Assembly: GCF_026183675.1 (NCBI RefSeq)
Contig: NZ_JAPIVK010000002.1
Coordinates: 1 to 43,763, forward strand
DNA: 43,763 bases
Direction: 5' to 3'
From: Microbulbifer halophilus
GTDB lineage: Bacteria > Pseudomonadota > Gammaproteobacteria > Pseudomonadales > Cellvibrionaceae
The notes beneath the pieces were generated by a model that worked only from the letters and a program-made list of their open reading frames with translations, had not been told where the DNA came from and searched no databases. The position numbers and the translations under genes were made by a program. Below are positions 24,700-34,756 of the stretch, one piece after another. Numbering within the stretch: the stretch's first letter is position 1; every line of letters starts with the position of its first letter.

Positions 24700-25143
24700 G
24701 TGCACTCAACATCGGTATTGATCCTGGTAGGTATTCTCGGTCTGGCGCTGGGCGCCCTGCTGGCATTCCTGGCCGTGCGCGGCCGCAACAATGTCGACCG
24801 CACCCAGGAGCTGGAATTGCGCCTGCGCGAAGCCAACAACAAGCTGGAAGATTTCCAGCTGCAGGTGAACGAACACTTCGACCAGACTTCACAGCTGGTC
24901 CACAACCTGACCGAGAGCTACCGCGAAGTTCACGAGTACCTGGCCAACAGCGCCATGCGCCTCTCCAGCCAGGATATCGGCCGCCAGATGCTGGAAGCCG
25001 GCAGCGGCAAACTGAGTGACAATGACGAAAGCCAGCAGAAAGTCACACCTCCGCGGGACTGGGCCCCCAAAGAGCCAGGCGCCAAGGGCACCCTGGACGA
25101 GGATTTCGGCCTGGATGAGGAGCCGGCAACCGCCAACAGATAA
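24700..25143 (+). CDS. YhcB family (DUF1043) envelope protein
   Basis: A 147-residue YhcB-like protein. One N-terminal transmembrane helix (about residues 4-24, VLILVGILGLALGALLAFLA) is followed by a coiled coil (LELRLREANNKLEDFQLQVN) and a low-complexity acidic tail. E. coli YhcB (also called LapD/ZapG in recent work) is involved in cell shape, division and envelope synthesis. I chose GTG at 24700 because GAGGAGG lies eight bases before it; the frame is open to 24616. A TATACT box at 24639 may be its -10. The terminator at 25157 ends it. Confidence 0.9.
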   Translation: MHSTSVLILVGILGLALGALLAFLAVRGRNNVDRTQELELRLREANNKLEDFQLQVNEHFDQTSQLVHNLTESYREVHEYLANSAMRLSSQDIGRQMLEAGSGKLSDNDESQQKVTPPRDWAPKEPGAKGTLDEDFGLDEEPATANR

Positions 25144-25156
25144 CAGAGGCTGAACG

Positions 25157-25188
25157 AACAAAGGCCGGTGCATGCACCGGCCTTTGTT
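25157..25188. terminator. bidirectional terminator between yhcB and sat
   Basis: A perfect 32-base palindrome centred on GCATGC, with arms containing AAAGGCCGGTGC. The closing bases include three T residues on either strand. It sits between two convergent genes and probably ends both. Confidence 0.8.
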
Positions 25189-25209
25189 ATTTGCTTCTTC
25201 AATCCTTGA

Positions 25210-26400
25210 TCACTGGCTCTGGAAGTAGTCCATCAGGATCTGAGCCACTTCGGGGCGGGAGAACTCCGGGGGCGGTGCAATGCCGTCGCCCAGCATCTGG
25301 CGTACCTTGGTGCCGGACAGCAGGATGAAATCCTCCTTGGAGTGATCCGGCACATCGCGCATCATCACCACCTTATTCAGCTTTTTTGAGTAGGCCGTGT
25401 GATCCGCGCGGAAGATTTCGATCTCCAGCGCCCCCTCCGGCACCTTCTCGTCGAAAATGCCCTGTGCATCGAAAGCCCCGTAGTAGTCGCCCACGCCGGC
25501 GTGGTCGCGCCCCACGATCAGGTGGCTGCAGCCGCAGTTCTGGCGGAAGACCGCGTGCAGTACCGCCTCGCGCGGACCCGCGTAGAGCATGTCGAAACCG
25601 TAGCCGGTGACCATCACGGTATTGGCCGGGAAGTAGAGTTCCACCATCTTGCGGATCGACGCATCGCGCACCGGCGCGGGGATATCGCCCGGCTTCAGCT
25701 TGCCCAGCAGCATGTGGATCAGCACCCCGTCGGCGTCCACGGCATCCAGCGCCATCTTGCACAACTCCTCGTGGGCGCGGTGCATGGGGTTGCGGGTCTG
25801 GAAGGCCACCACCTTGTTCCAGCCGCGCTCGGCGAACTCGTGGCGGATTTCCACCGCGGTGCGGAAGGTGTCCGGGAAGTCGTTCTGGAAATAGCTGAAG
25901 TTCAGCACTTCTATGGGACCGGAGATCAGCTTGCGGCCAGTGGACTTGAAGGTCGATACGCCCGGGTGCTTGTCGTCCAGGGTGCCGAACACCTGCTCGG
26001 CCATGGTGTCCATCTGCTCGTCGGAGACCGTCTCGATCACCTCCACGTCCATTACCGCCAGCACCGGCTTGCCCTCGACATTCGGGTCGCGCAGGGCGAT
26101 GCGGGAGGCACCCTCGATGGCGCTGGTATCCTCGACCATATTCACCACCGGCACCGGCCAGAAGAGGCCGTCTTTGGTGCGCAGGCTCTCGGCGACGCTC
26201 AGCGCATCCGCCAGGTTCATGTAGCCGTGCAGCGGGTTGAAGTAGCCCGCGCCCAGCATCACGGCATTGGCCGCCGCAGCGGAGCTGACCACGATGGACG
26301 GCAGGGACTCCGCCTCGTGCATCAACTGGTGATGTCGTTCACTGTCGTAAACAAACCGGGGCTGCAGCTCCACGCTGCCGTGCGGGCGAACCAGGGACAT
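25210..26400 (-). CDS. sat: ATP sulfurylase, single-chain type
   Basis: A 396-residue sulfate adenylyltransferase that makes APS and pyrophosphate from sulfate and ATP. The PUA-like N-terminal domain and the catalytic domain are complete, with the motifs QTRNPMHRAHE (HxxH-type nucleotide site) and GRDHAGVGDYYG. There is no fused APS kinase. This Sat type differs from the two-subunit CysD/CysN enzyme usual in gammaproteobacteria. ATG at 26400 has TTGGAG before it; a TTG at 26412 could add four residues. No cysC, cysH or cysN lies beside it. It may serve sulfate assimilation. Confidence 0.95.
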   Translation of the reverse strand: MSLVRPHGSVELQPRFVYDSERHHQLMHEAESLPSIVVSSAAAANAVMLGAGYFNPLHGYMNLADALSVAESLRTKDGLFWPVPVVNMVEDTSAIEGASRIALRDPNVEGKPVLAVMDVEVIETVSDEQMDTMAEQVFGTLDDKHPGVSTFKSTGRKLISGPIEVLNFSYFQNDFPDTFRTAVEIRHEFAERGWNKVVAFQTRNPMHRAHEELCKMALDAVDADGVLIHMLLGKLKPGDIPAPVRDASIRKMVELYFPANTVMVTGYGFDMLYAGPREAVLHAVFRQNCGCSHLIVGRDHAGVGDYYGAFDAQGIFDEKVPEGALEIEIFRADHTAYSKKLNKVVMMRDVPDHSKEDFILLSGTKVRQMLGDGIAPPPEFSRPEVAQILMDYFQSQ

Positions 26401-26500
26401 AGAGGTCTCCAAATACTAGTTACTGGTGGATCTCGGAATTTTGGACCCGCCATTATACGGATATGGCGCCGATGACCAACGGCAGGGGGCGTTCAGTGGC

Positions 26501-26548
26501 CGGCGGCGAGCGGCGGCGAGCGGCGGCCTGCTCCCGGAGCTCCGGGAG
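26501..26548. repeat. tandem repeat plus perfect palindrome before algW
   Basis: CGGCGGCGAG occurs twice, followed by a related CGGCGGCCTG (26501-26530), and directly after it is the 18-base perfect palindrome CTCCCGGAGCTCCGGGAG. Flanking words (TCAGTGG at 26492 and CCACTGA at 26558) form a wider imperfect inverted repeat like the one before rapZ. Confidence 0.75.
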
Positions 26549-26587
26549 CGGCGCCCGCCACTGACCACCAACTGCCGGCCACACATG

Positions 26588-26593
26588 TATAAT
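26588..26593 (+). promoter_or_regulatory. -10 element upstream of algW
   Basis: A consensus TATAAT lies 24 bases before the algW GTG start. No good -35 was found at 16-18 bases, so the promoter may need an activator. Confidence 0.5.
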
Positions 26594-26616
26594 GCGCGCA
26601 AATTGAGGAGTTGCGA

Positions 26617-27765
26617 GTGTCACCGAAACAGATTCTGCAAGACTGGGCCGCGCCCGCGATCATTGGCCTGGCCATGGCCGGCGCCCTGCTGCTGTTCTTC
26701 CCCCAACTGCGCGGCGGATCCGACGCGCCGGGCGCGGGCGACTGGCAGGGACCGGTATCCTATGCGCGGGCAGTCAGCGTCGCGGGCCCGGCCGTGGTCA
26801 ATATCTATACACGCAAGGCGGTTCCCCAGCGGCGCCACCCGCTGTTCAACGACCCGTTGTTCCGCCACCTGTTCGACAACATGAACGTGCCGCAGCGGGA
26901 GCGCATGCAGTCCAACCTGGGCTCCGGCGTTATTGTCGGCGACGATGGCTATATCCTCACCAACCACCACGTGGTGGACCAGGCGGAGGCGATCGTCGTA
27001 TTGCTGGCGGACGGCCGCGAGGCCCAGGCACAACTGGTGGGCTCGGACGCCGACTTCGACCTGGCGGTACTCAAGGTCGACCTGCCCAACCTGACCGCCA
27101 TCGAAGTGGGCGAACCGGAAAGGGCCCAGGTGGGCGATGTGGTCCTCGCTATCGGCAACCCCTTCGGCGTCGGCCAGACGGTAACCCAGGGCATCATCAG
27201 TGCCACCGGCCGCTACCTGGAAAACACCGACACCGGAAGCTACCTGCAGAACTTCCTGCAGACAGACGCGGCGGTAAACCCGGGCAACTCCGGCGGAGCC
27301 CTGGTGGACGCGCGCGGGCGGCTGCTCGGCGTCAACACATCGATACTGAACCAGAGCGGCTATTCCGGCGGTATCAGCTTTGCGATACCGGCCAACATCG
27401 CTTTCAAGGTGATGCAGGACATCATCGAATTCGGTCGCGTGGTACCCGGCTGGCTGGGCATCGAAGCCAGTGCCGTGACACCGCGGCTGGCACGCGCTTT
27501 CGACCTCGGCAGTAGTAACGGCGTCATCATTACCGCTATCTACGACCAGGGCCCGGCTTTCGACGCCGGCCTGAAACCCGGCGATGTCATCACCCATATC
27601 GATGGCCTGCCGATCAACGATGGCAAGCGCGGCGTCGCCGCCATGGCCACGCTGCGCCCCGGCGATACGGTCCACATTACCTTCATGCGCAAAGGCGAAA
27701 CCCAGACGGTCCAGGCGACCGTATCGGAAAAGCCGCGGGCGCAAGAACGCGGCGGAACAGGGTGA
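26617..27765 (+). CDS. algW: AlgW/DegS-type periplasmic serine protease
   Basis: A 382-residue HtrA-family protease with an uncleaved N-terminal membrane anchor (about residues 10-28) and a single PDZ domain (about 280-370), the DegS/AlgW arrangement. The catalytic triad is H118 in TNHHVV, D148 in DFDLAVLKV and S225 in NPGNSGGAL. DegS/AlgW cleaves the anti-sigma factor (RseA/MucA) when misfolded porins bind the PDZ domain, activating sigma-E. GTG at 26617 has GAGGAG six bases upstream. In Pseudomonas, as I recall, algW sits next to hisC; here hisC is missing. Confidence 0.93.
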   Translation: MSPKQILQDWAAPAIIGLAMAGALLLFFPQLRGGSDAPGAGDWQGPVSYARAVSVAGPAVVNIYTRKAVPQRRHPLFNDPLFRHLFDNMNVPQRERMQSNLGSGVIVGDDGYILTNHHVVDQAEAIVVLLADGREAQAQLVGSDADFDLAVLKVDLPNLTAIEVGEPERAQVGDVVLAIGNPFGVGQTVTQGIISATGRYLENTDTGSYLQNFLQTDAAVNPGNSGGALVDARGRLLGVNTSILNQSGYSGGISFAIPANIAFKVMQDIIEFGRVVPGWLGIEASAVTPRLARAFDLGSSNGVIITAIYDQGPAFDAGLKPGDVITHIDGLPINDGKRGVAAMATLRPGDTVHITFMRKGETQTVQATVSEKPRAQERGGTG

Positions 27766-27775
27766 GGCGCGGACG

Positions 27776-27913
27776 ATGATGGAAAGCCGGAAAGCCTTGG
27801 TGGATACTGCACTCGCCCACTACCCGGATCTCCAGGCGATCTACCTGTTCGGCTCCCACGGTACGGAGCAACAGCGAGCCGACAGCGATGCGAATATCGC
27901 ACGCTGTTTTTAA
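27776..27913 (+). pseudogene. truncated nucleotidyltransferase-domain remnant
   Basis: A 45-residue frame directly after algW with the hallmark start of a small MNT-type nucleotidyltransferase: YLFGSHG ... DSDANIA, the GSxG and SDxD pattern. The second catalytic aspartate is asparagine here, and the protein stops within a few residues. Full members have about 90-150 residues, so this is a decayed or cut-off copy, not a working enzyme. It lies 10 bases after algW and 4 bases from the convergent hisD stop. Confidence 0.6.
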
Positions 27914-27917
27914 ACCG

Positions 27918-29219
27918 CTACCCCTTTACCCGATACCGGGCCGAGCGGGCGTGCGCTTCGAGCCCCTCGCCGCGAGCCAGGTTGCCGGCGATACGGCCAA
28001 GCTTGTCGGCGCCCTGTGGCGAGCAGTAAATGATCGAACTGCGTTTCAGGAAGTCGTAGACCCCCAGCGGTGAAGAGAAACGGGCCGTGCCGCTCGTTGG
28101 CAGAACGTGGTTGGGGCCGGCGCAGTAATCGCCCAGCGCCTCGGCGGTGTAGCGCCCCAGGAAGATGGCGCCGGCGTGGCGGATCTGCGGCAGGTATTGT
28201 TCCGGCTCCTCCACCGAAACCTCCAGGTGCTCCGGCGCGATGCGGTTGCTCACCGCAATCGCCTCTTCGATCGAATCCACCCGGATCAATGCGCCCCGCT
28301 CCGCCAGCGACTGGGCGGCAATATCCCGGCGCGGCAGGTCCGCCAGCAATTTTTCCAGCGAGACGGCCACCGAATCGATAAAATCCGCATCCGGGCTCAA
28401 CAGGATGGACTGGGCCTGCTGGTCGTGTTCCGCCTGGGACAGCAGGTCCATCGCAATCCAGTCCGGATCCGTCTCGCCGTCGCAGATCACCAGGATTTCC
28501 GACGGACCGGCAATCATGTCGATCGCCACGCGACCGAACACGGCGCGCTTGGCGGCGGCGACGAAGATATTGCCGGGGCCGACGATCTTGTCCACGCCCT
28601 CGATACTCTCGGTACCGTAGGCCAGCGCCGCCACCGCCTGGGCGCCGCCGATGGTATACAGCCGGTCGACGCCGGCGATGGCCGCCGCCGCCAGCACCAG
28701 GTCGTTGAGCTGGTCGTCCGGCGCCGGCACCACCATGGCGACCGAATCCACTCCCGCCACCCTGGCCGGAATCGCATTCATCAACACGGAGGACGGATAG
28801 CTGGCCTTGCCGCCGGGCACATAGATACCGACCCGCTCCATGGGCGCAATCTGCTGGCCCAGCACGGTGCCATCGGCCTCCCGGTACTGCCAGGATTCCT
28901 GCAACTGGTGGCGGTGGTAATCGCGGATGCGGGCGGCGGCGGCCTCCAGCGACTCGCGCTCCGCTGCCGGAATACGCTCCAGCGCTGCCTCCAGGTCCGC
29001 CTGCGACAGGCTGAATTCCGCCGCGCTCTGCAGATTGCGGCGATCAAAATGGTTGGTGTACTCGATCACCGCGGCGTCGCCGCGATCGCGCACCTGCCGC
29101 AGGATTTCCGCGACGGTGTCCTCCACCTGTGTATCGGCAACGGACTCCCAGGCCAACAGCTCGTCCAACTGACGGCCAAAATCCGCATCACTACTTTTCA
29201 ACCGGCGCATATCGATCAT
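27918..29219 (-). CDS. hisD: histidinol dehydrogenase
   Basis: A 433-residue HisD, the zinc enzyme catalysing the last two steps of histidine synthesis (histidinol to histidine). The family signature [12 protein letters not shown] and the conserved stretch [13 protein letters not shown] are complete. It follows hisG with a three-base gap, so the two are co-transcribed. In Pseudomonas the next gene would be hisC (histidinol-phosphate aminotransferase); it is absent here and must be elsewhere. Confidence 0.97.
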   Translation of the reverse strand: MIDMRRLKSSDADFGRQLDELLAWESVADTQVEDTVAEILRQVRDRGDAAVIEYTNHFDRRNLQSAAEFSLSQADLEAALERIPAAERESLEAAAARIRDYHRHQLQESWQYREADGTVLGQQIAPMERVGIYVPGGKASYPSSVLMNAIPARVAGVDSVAMVVPAPDDQLNDLVLAAAAIAGVDRLYTIGGAQAVAALAYGTESIEGVDKIVGPGNIFVAAAKRAVFGRVAIDMIAGPSEILVICDGETDPDWIAMDLLSQAEHDQQAQSILLSPDADFIDSVAVSLEKLLADLPRRDIAAQSLAERGALIRVDSIEEAIAVSNRIAPEHLEVSVEEPEQYLPQIRHAGAIFLGRYTAEALGDYCAGPNHVLPTSGTARFSSPLGVYDFLKRSSIIYCSPQGADKLGRIAGNLARGEGLEAHARSARYRVKG

Positions 29220-29222
29220 TGC

Positions 29223-29852
29223 TTATTGCTCATTGACAACAGCGGCGAGTTTTTCGATCAGCGTGTCGATCGGCTGATACTTCATTTTCATCGACGCCTT
29301 GTTCACGATCAGTCGGCTGCTGATCTGGGAGATGGTCTCCCGCGCTTCCAGGCCGTTGGCCTTCAGGGTATTGCCGGTATCGACGATATCGACGATCTCA
29401 TCGGCCAGGTCCATCAGCGGCGCCAGCTCCATGGCGCCGTAGAGCTTGATGATATCCGCCTGGCGCCCTTGGGCGGCGTAGTAACTCCTGGCGCTCTGCA
29501 CAAACTTGGTCGCCACCTTGATGCGCCCGCGCGGCAGCTCCGCGCCCTTGATGCCGGCGGTCATCAGGCGACAACGGGCGATACCCAGGTCCAGCGGCTC
29601 GTAGATGCCGTCGGCGCTGTGTTCCAGCAGTGTATCCTTGCCGGCCACCCCCATATCGGCGGCGCCGTGCTGGACATAGGTGGGCACGTCCACACCTCGC
29701 AGGATCAGCAGGCGCACATCCTCGCGGTTGGTGGGGAAAATCAGTTTGCGGCTTTTGGAAATATCCTCCAGCGGCTCCAGGCCGGCAGCGGCGAGCAGCG
29801 GCAGGGTTTCCTTGAGGATTCTTCCCTTGGTCAGAGCGATGGTGATTTGCAT
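29223..29852 (-). CDS. hisG: ATP phosphoribosyltransferase, short form
   Basis: A 209-residue short-form HisG (HisG-S), which starts histidine synthesis by joining ATP and PRPP. It has the catalytic core only: the regulatory C-terminal domain found in long HisG is missing. Short HisG needs HisZ as its regulatory partner; no hisZ is in this window. Motifs: [20 protein letters not shown] at the start and a PRPP-binding [17 protein letters not shown]. First gene of the hisG-hisD pair. Confidence 0.95.
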   Translation of the reverse strand: MQITIALTKGRILKETLPLLAAAGLEPLEDISKSRKLIFPTNREDVRLLILRGVDVPTYVQHGAADMGVAGKDTLLEHSADGIYEPLDLGIARCRLMTAGIKGAELPRGRIKVATKFVQSARSYYAAQGRQADIIKLYGAMELAPLMDLADEIVDIVDTGNTLKANGLEARETISQISSRLIVNKASMKMKYQPIDTLIEKLAAVVNEQ

Positions 29853-29917
29853 GGTGTTTATCGTTTTACAAATTTGACGGCAAGTGCGAGGCCCCCTTTG
29901 TAAGCAGGCTACTGGGC

Positions 29918-30063
29918 GGCCCTGCTACCGGGGAAAGTTTGCGGGACACGCCGTGAATACATCCCTGTAGGCTTGTCGGCGAGGGTCCGGCCGCTCCACG
30001 TATTCACGGCGCCTTCGGCCCCTCTCGCCAACAGTCCCGCAAACTTTCCCCGGCATCAGGGCC
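29918..30063. repeat. nested palindromic element, copy 3
   Basis: Arms of 30 bases (29918-29947 and 30034-30063), with the variable block AAAGTTT, flank the core GCCGTGAATACATCCCTGT. This copy is about 35 bases longer than the others because it contains an extra inner inverted repeat, GCCGTGAATAC with GTATTCACGGC. It lies between hisG and murA. Confidence 0.9.
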
Positions 30064-30106
30064 TTTGCTTCTGGCTCCGATATTCTTTTCCGAGTCCCGA
30101 CAAATA

Positions 30107-31369
<1,263 letters not shown>

Positions 31370-31381
31370 TCAGTCGGGACC

Positions 31382-31612
31382 TTATCCGGCTTCTTCCGGG
31401 GTGAGTGTCTGCATCTGAACCGCGTGCAGTGTGCCGTCGGCAATCTTGTCACCGAGCGCCGCGTAAACCAGCTGCTGTTTTTTCAGGCGAGTCAGGCCGT
31501 TGAAGGCACTGCTCACCACAGTGACCACCAGATGACTGCCCTCGAAGGCGACATCGGCGTGGCTCTCGGGAATATGCCCCTCGATCAGGGCCTTGATTTC
31601 TTCTGGTTGCAT
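31382..31612 (-). CDS. ibaG: BolA-family protein IbaG
   Basis: A 76-residue BolA-family protein of the IbaG/YrbA type, which binds monothiol glutaredoxin to handle iron-sulfur clusters and has been linked to acid response and envelope homeostasis. The conserved GSHLVVTVVSSAFNGLTRLKKQQLVY region is clear. It sits directly before murA. No strong ribosome-binding site is visible before the ATG. Confidence 0.93.
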   Translation of the reverse strand: MQPEEIKALIEGHIPESHADVAFEGSHLVVTVVSSAFNGLTRLKKQQLVYAALGDKIADGTLHAVQMQTLTPEEAG

Positions 31613-31736
31613 AATAAACAGGCGGGGAGTGCGTTGACGTTAAACCCGGGTCCGTGACTCCGGGTTGACCAGCGCGCAAGTGTACTGGAAACCGGCGGGC
31701 CGCGCAGCCTCGGCGACCCGCCCCGTGTGCCGGAGA

Positions 31737-32387
31737 TCAGCCCACCTGGTCGGCGACGTGATCCGCGGACCAGTTGGCGATCACCTTGTCGATATCGCCG
31801 TGGGTTTGCATGGACTGGGCGAACTGGCTGCGGAAGGTCTTGCCCAGGTTGACACCGTTGAGGATCACGTTGATCAGTTTCCACTGACCGGAACGGTTGC
31901 GCACCAGGGTATAGGAAACCTTGGTAATTCCCTCTTTACTGCGCACTTCCTGCAGAACATTGACCCGCTTGCCGCTCGGCGCGGAGCCCGGGTTGACCAC
32001 GCGCACGTCCATATCGCCAAAGGTGGCGACGCCGCGGGCGAAAGTCGAAATCAGGTCCTGGCGGAAAGTCTCGGAAAAGCGCGCGCGCTGCGCCGCCGTG
32101 GCCTGCTTGGCGTAGCGCCCCATGACGCCACGGGCGATAAAATCGAAATCCACCACCGGCGTCAGAACCTGTTCCACCGCGCCGTAGTAGCGCTGCGGAT
32201 CGGAATTCATGTGCTGGGCATTTGCGCGAATCACACCCAGAAGATCCTCGGAAACCCCTTCGATCATCGCATAGGGGTTCTCCGCGGCGCTGGCAAAAGG
32301 CGCCCAGGACGAAACCATCAGCGCACAGACAGCAACTTTGACCCACTGCATGAGGCCCTGCCGGCCCCGACTCATCAATGTGTTCAC
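31737..32387 (-). CDS. mlaC: phospholipid-binding protein MlaC
   Basis: A 216-residue MlaC with a signal peptide (cleavage likely after ASA at about residue 34). MlaC carries phospholipids in the periplasm between the outer-membrane MlaA complex and the inner-membrane MlaFEDB transporter. Conserved features include DFDFIARGVMGRYAK and the C-terminal GQWKLINVILNGVNLGKTFRSQF. GTG at 32387 has GGGAG upstream. mlaF, mlaE and mlaD would normally precede it and mlaB follow it; here the CaCA gene is divergent upstream, and only 124 bases separate it from ibaG. Confidence 0.95.
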   Translation of the reverse strand: MNTLMSRGRQGLMQWVKVAVCALMVSSWAPFASAAENPYAMIEGVSEDLLGVIRANAQHMNSDPQRYYGAVEQVLTPVVDFDFIARGVMGRYAKQATAAQRARFSETFRQDLISTFARGVATFGDMDVRVVNPGSAPSGKRVNVLQEVRSKEGITKVSYTLVRNRSGQWKLINVILNGVNLGKTFRSQFAQSMQTHGDIDKVIANWSADHVADQVG

Positions 32388-32654
32388 AAATCTTCTCCCA
32401 TTGGCAAATCGCTCCTTGGACGCCCTTGGCGCATAAAAGTGCCACGGCGCCGCCGCTTTTCGGCTTTACACCGCGCTGGTTTCCCCCGACCTTCCGTTCA
32501 ATCGATGGAGCTGACAGCGGCGGCGGCAAACTATACCATGGCCGCGCCCGGCGGTGTGGCGGTGCATCGCAAACATGCAGTGATCCGTCGCACCCGAGAG
32601 TATCGAGCGGCCCGGCGCAGTATCCGGGCTGGATTCCCTACTGAAGAGGTTAGC

Positions 32655-33620
32655 ATGTCGGAAGTCTGGCTGGCGGCACTGGCCGCGATGGCGGGATTTG
32701 CCGGACTGGTGTGGAGCGCCGACCGCTTTGTCGCCGGCAGCGCGGCACTCGCCCGCCAGTTGGGGCTCTCCAGGCTGGTGATCGGCCTCACCATTGTCTC
32801 ACTGGGCACCTCCGCACCCGAGATCATGGTCGCCATCAGCGCCGGCATGAGAGGGGCCGGCGAACTGGCGGTGGGCAATGCGCTCGGCTCCAACCTGGCC
32901 AATATCGGCCTGGTCCTCGGCGCCACCGCACTGATCGCCCCGCTGCCCGCCCAGCGCCACCTGCTCGGCCAGGAAATCCCGCTGCTGCTGGTGGTGACAG
33001 CCCTGGCCGGTTTCATGTTGCGCGATGCGCGCCTCACCCTGGTCGAGAGCCTGGTCCTGCTGGGCCTGCTGGTACCGCTGCTGTGGCTTACGGTGCACTA
33101 CAAGAAGCGACACCACAGCGGGAAAGAAGACGATGTCGAAATCCGCGACTACACCCGCATCCGCGCCGCCGGCTGGTTCCTGCTGGGCCTCGCCGCCCTG
33201 CTGGCCAGCTCCGAGATCCTGGTCTGGGGCGCGCAGCGCCTGGCCGTGGCCGCTGGCGTCAGCCCGCTGGTCATCGGGCTCACGGTCGTGGCCATCGGCA
33301 CCAGCCTGCCGGAGCTGGCGGCGTCGATCGCCAGCGCCCTGCGCGGCCACTACGACCTGGCCCTGGGCAATATCATCGGCTCCAATGTGTTCAATATCCT
33401 CGCGGTCATGTCCGTGCCGGGTATCATTCACACCGTGGAGATGGAAGACGCTGTCTTCTCCCGCGACTACCTCGCCATGCTCGCCCTGACGCTTCTGCTG
33501 GTGGCGGCGATTTCCGCCAGCCTCTGGCGGCGCCCCGTCGGCGCACGCCTGGGCCGGCGACTGGGAGCCCTGCTGCTGGCCTGTTACGGCGGCTACTACT
33601 GGCTGTTGTTTCACCACTGA
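32655..33620 (+). CDS. yrbG: CaCA-family calcium/sodium antiporter (YrbG-like)
   Basis: A 321-residue inner-membrane antiporter with about ten helices and the two alpha-repeats typical of the family: GTSAPE in the first half and GTSLPE in the second, each followed by a GNxxGSNxxN motif. It exchanges Ca2+ for Na+ or H+. ATG at 32655 has GAAGAGGT upstream; the frame upstream of that is not coding. In E. coli yrbG lies just before kdsD, as here. Confidence 0.93.
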   Translation: MSEVWLAALAAMAGFAGLVWSADRFVAGSAALARQLGLSRLVIGLTIVSLGTSAPEIMVAISAGMRGAGELAVGNALGSNLANIGLVLGATALIAPLPAQRHLLGQEIPLLLVVTALAGFMLRDARLTLVESLVLLGLLVPLLWLTVHYKKRHHSGKEDDVEIRDYTRIRAAGWFLLGLAALLASSEILVWGAQRLAVAAGVSPLVIGLTVVAIGTSLPELAASIASALRGHYDLALGNIIGSNVFNILAVMSVPGIIHTVEMEDAVFSRDYLAMLALTLLLVAAISASLWRRPVGARLGRRLGALLLACYGGYYWLLFHH

Positions 33621-33674
33621 CGGCGAACTCGCGGGAATTTCTACACTCCATAAGTACCTGACAAGAGAAACTCC

Positions 33675-34646
33675 ATGACCCAGGACCCAACTCTGCAAGC
33701 GGGCCGACGCACCGTATTGATGGAAACCGAAGCCGTCGCCGCGCTGGAAAGCCGCATCGACGATGAATTCAAGCGCGCCTGCGAACTGATCCTGCAGTGT
33801 CGCGGCCGCGCCATCGTTACCGGCATGGGGAAATCCGGCCATATCGGCCGCAAGATCGCCGCCACCCTGGCGAGCACTGGCACTCCCAGCTTCTTTGTGC
33901 ACCCGGGCGAGGCCAGCCATGGCGATCTGGGCATGATCACCCGCGACGACCTGGTGATCGCCATCTCCAACTCCGGCTCCTCGGCCGAGGTACTGACCCT
34001 GCTGCCGCTACTGAAGCGCCTCGCCATCCCCATGGTCAGCATGGCCGGCAAGGCGGACTCGCCGCTGGCCCAGGCCGCCGACGCGCACCTGGACATCTCC
34101 GTGGAGACCGAGGCCTGCCCGCTGGGCCTGGCCCCCACCTCCTCCACCACCGTGACCCTGGTCATGGGCGACGCGCTGGCGGTGGCCCTGCTCGAGGCGC
34201 GCGGCTTTACCGCCGAGGACTTCGCCTTCTCGCATCCCGGCGGCGCCCTGGGCCGGCGCCTGCTGCTGAAAGTGGAAGATGTGATGCACGCCGGCAACGA
34301 ACTGCCGCAGGTCCAGCCCCACACCCTGCTGTCCAAGGCGCTGCTGGAAATGACCAGCAAGGGCTTCGGCATGACCACGGTGGTCGACAGCCAGGGCACC
34401 CTGCTGGGGGTATTCACCGACGGCGACCTGCGCCGGGTAATCGACCACAAGGTGGAACTGGACAGGGCGACCATGGAAGAAGTCATGAGCCGCCGCCCCA
34501 AAACCGTCTCCGCCGATACCCTGGCCGCGGAGGCGCTGCGCATCATGGAAGACAACAAGATCACCGCGCTGGTGGTCGAGGACGAGACGCGCCACCCCAT
34601 CGGCCTGCTGCATATGCACGATATACTGCGCGCCGGGGTGATTTGA
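33675..34646 (+). CDS. kdsD: arabinose-5-phosphate isomerase KdsD
   Basis: A 323-residue KdsD that turns ribulose-5-phosphate into arabinose-5-phosphate, the first step of Kdo synthesis for LPS. The N-terminal SIS sugar-isomerase domain (GMGKSGHIGRKIAATLAS, then ISNSGSSAE) is followed by two CBS domains (about 205-320). First of the kdsD-kdsC-lptC-lptA-lptB series; a palindromic element lies after it, before kdsC. Confidence 0.97.
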   Translation: MTQDPTLQAGRRTVLMETEAVAALESRIDDEFKRACELILQCRGRAIVTGMGKSGHIGRKIAATLASTGTPSFFVHPGEASHGDLGMITRDDLVIAISNSGSSAEVLTLLPLLKRLAIPMVSMAGKADSPLAQAADAHLDISVETEACPLGLAPTSSTTVTLVMGDALAVALLEARGFTAEDFAFSHPGGALGRRLLLKVEDVMHAGNELPQVQPHTLLSKALLEMTSKGFGMTTVVDSQGTLLGVFTDGDLRRVIDHKVELDRATMEEVMSRRPKTVSADTLAAEALRIMEDNKITALVVEDETRHPIGLLHMHDILRAGVI

Positions 34647-34666
34647 CGGCCGGGACTCCAGCAGGA

Positions 34667-34709
34667 GTGCGCCGTGCACACCATGAATCCATCGGTGCGC
34701 ACGGCGCAC
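34667..34709. repeat. second palindromic family, short copy
   Basis: Arms GTGCGCCGTGCACACC and GGTGCGCACGGCGCAC pair with one mismatch. The spacer ATGAATCCATC shares TGAATCCATC with the nested family core, and the arms share GTGCGCCGTG with the copy at 23112. Located between kdsD and kdsC. Confidence 0.85.
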
Positions 34710-34756
34710 CCTTGTATCTGTCCTTGGGCTCGAAAGGAATATCTTAAGGAAAAACT

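Noticed and set aside
26501..26530. Tandem CGGCGGCGAG units as a CRISPR array
   Set aside because: Unit length is 10 bases without spacers; it is a simple tandem repeat.
28107..29903. 598-residue plus-strand frame
   Set aside because: Antisense to hisD and hisG.
31620..31736. Remnant of mlaB between mlaC and ibaG
   Set aside because: The 124 bases hold two GC-rich imperfect hairpins but no frame resembling a STAS domain.
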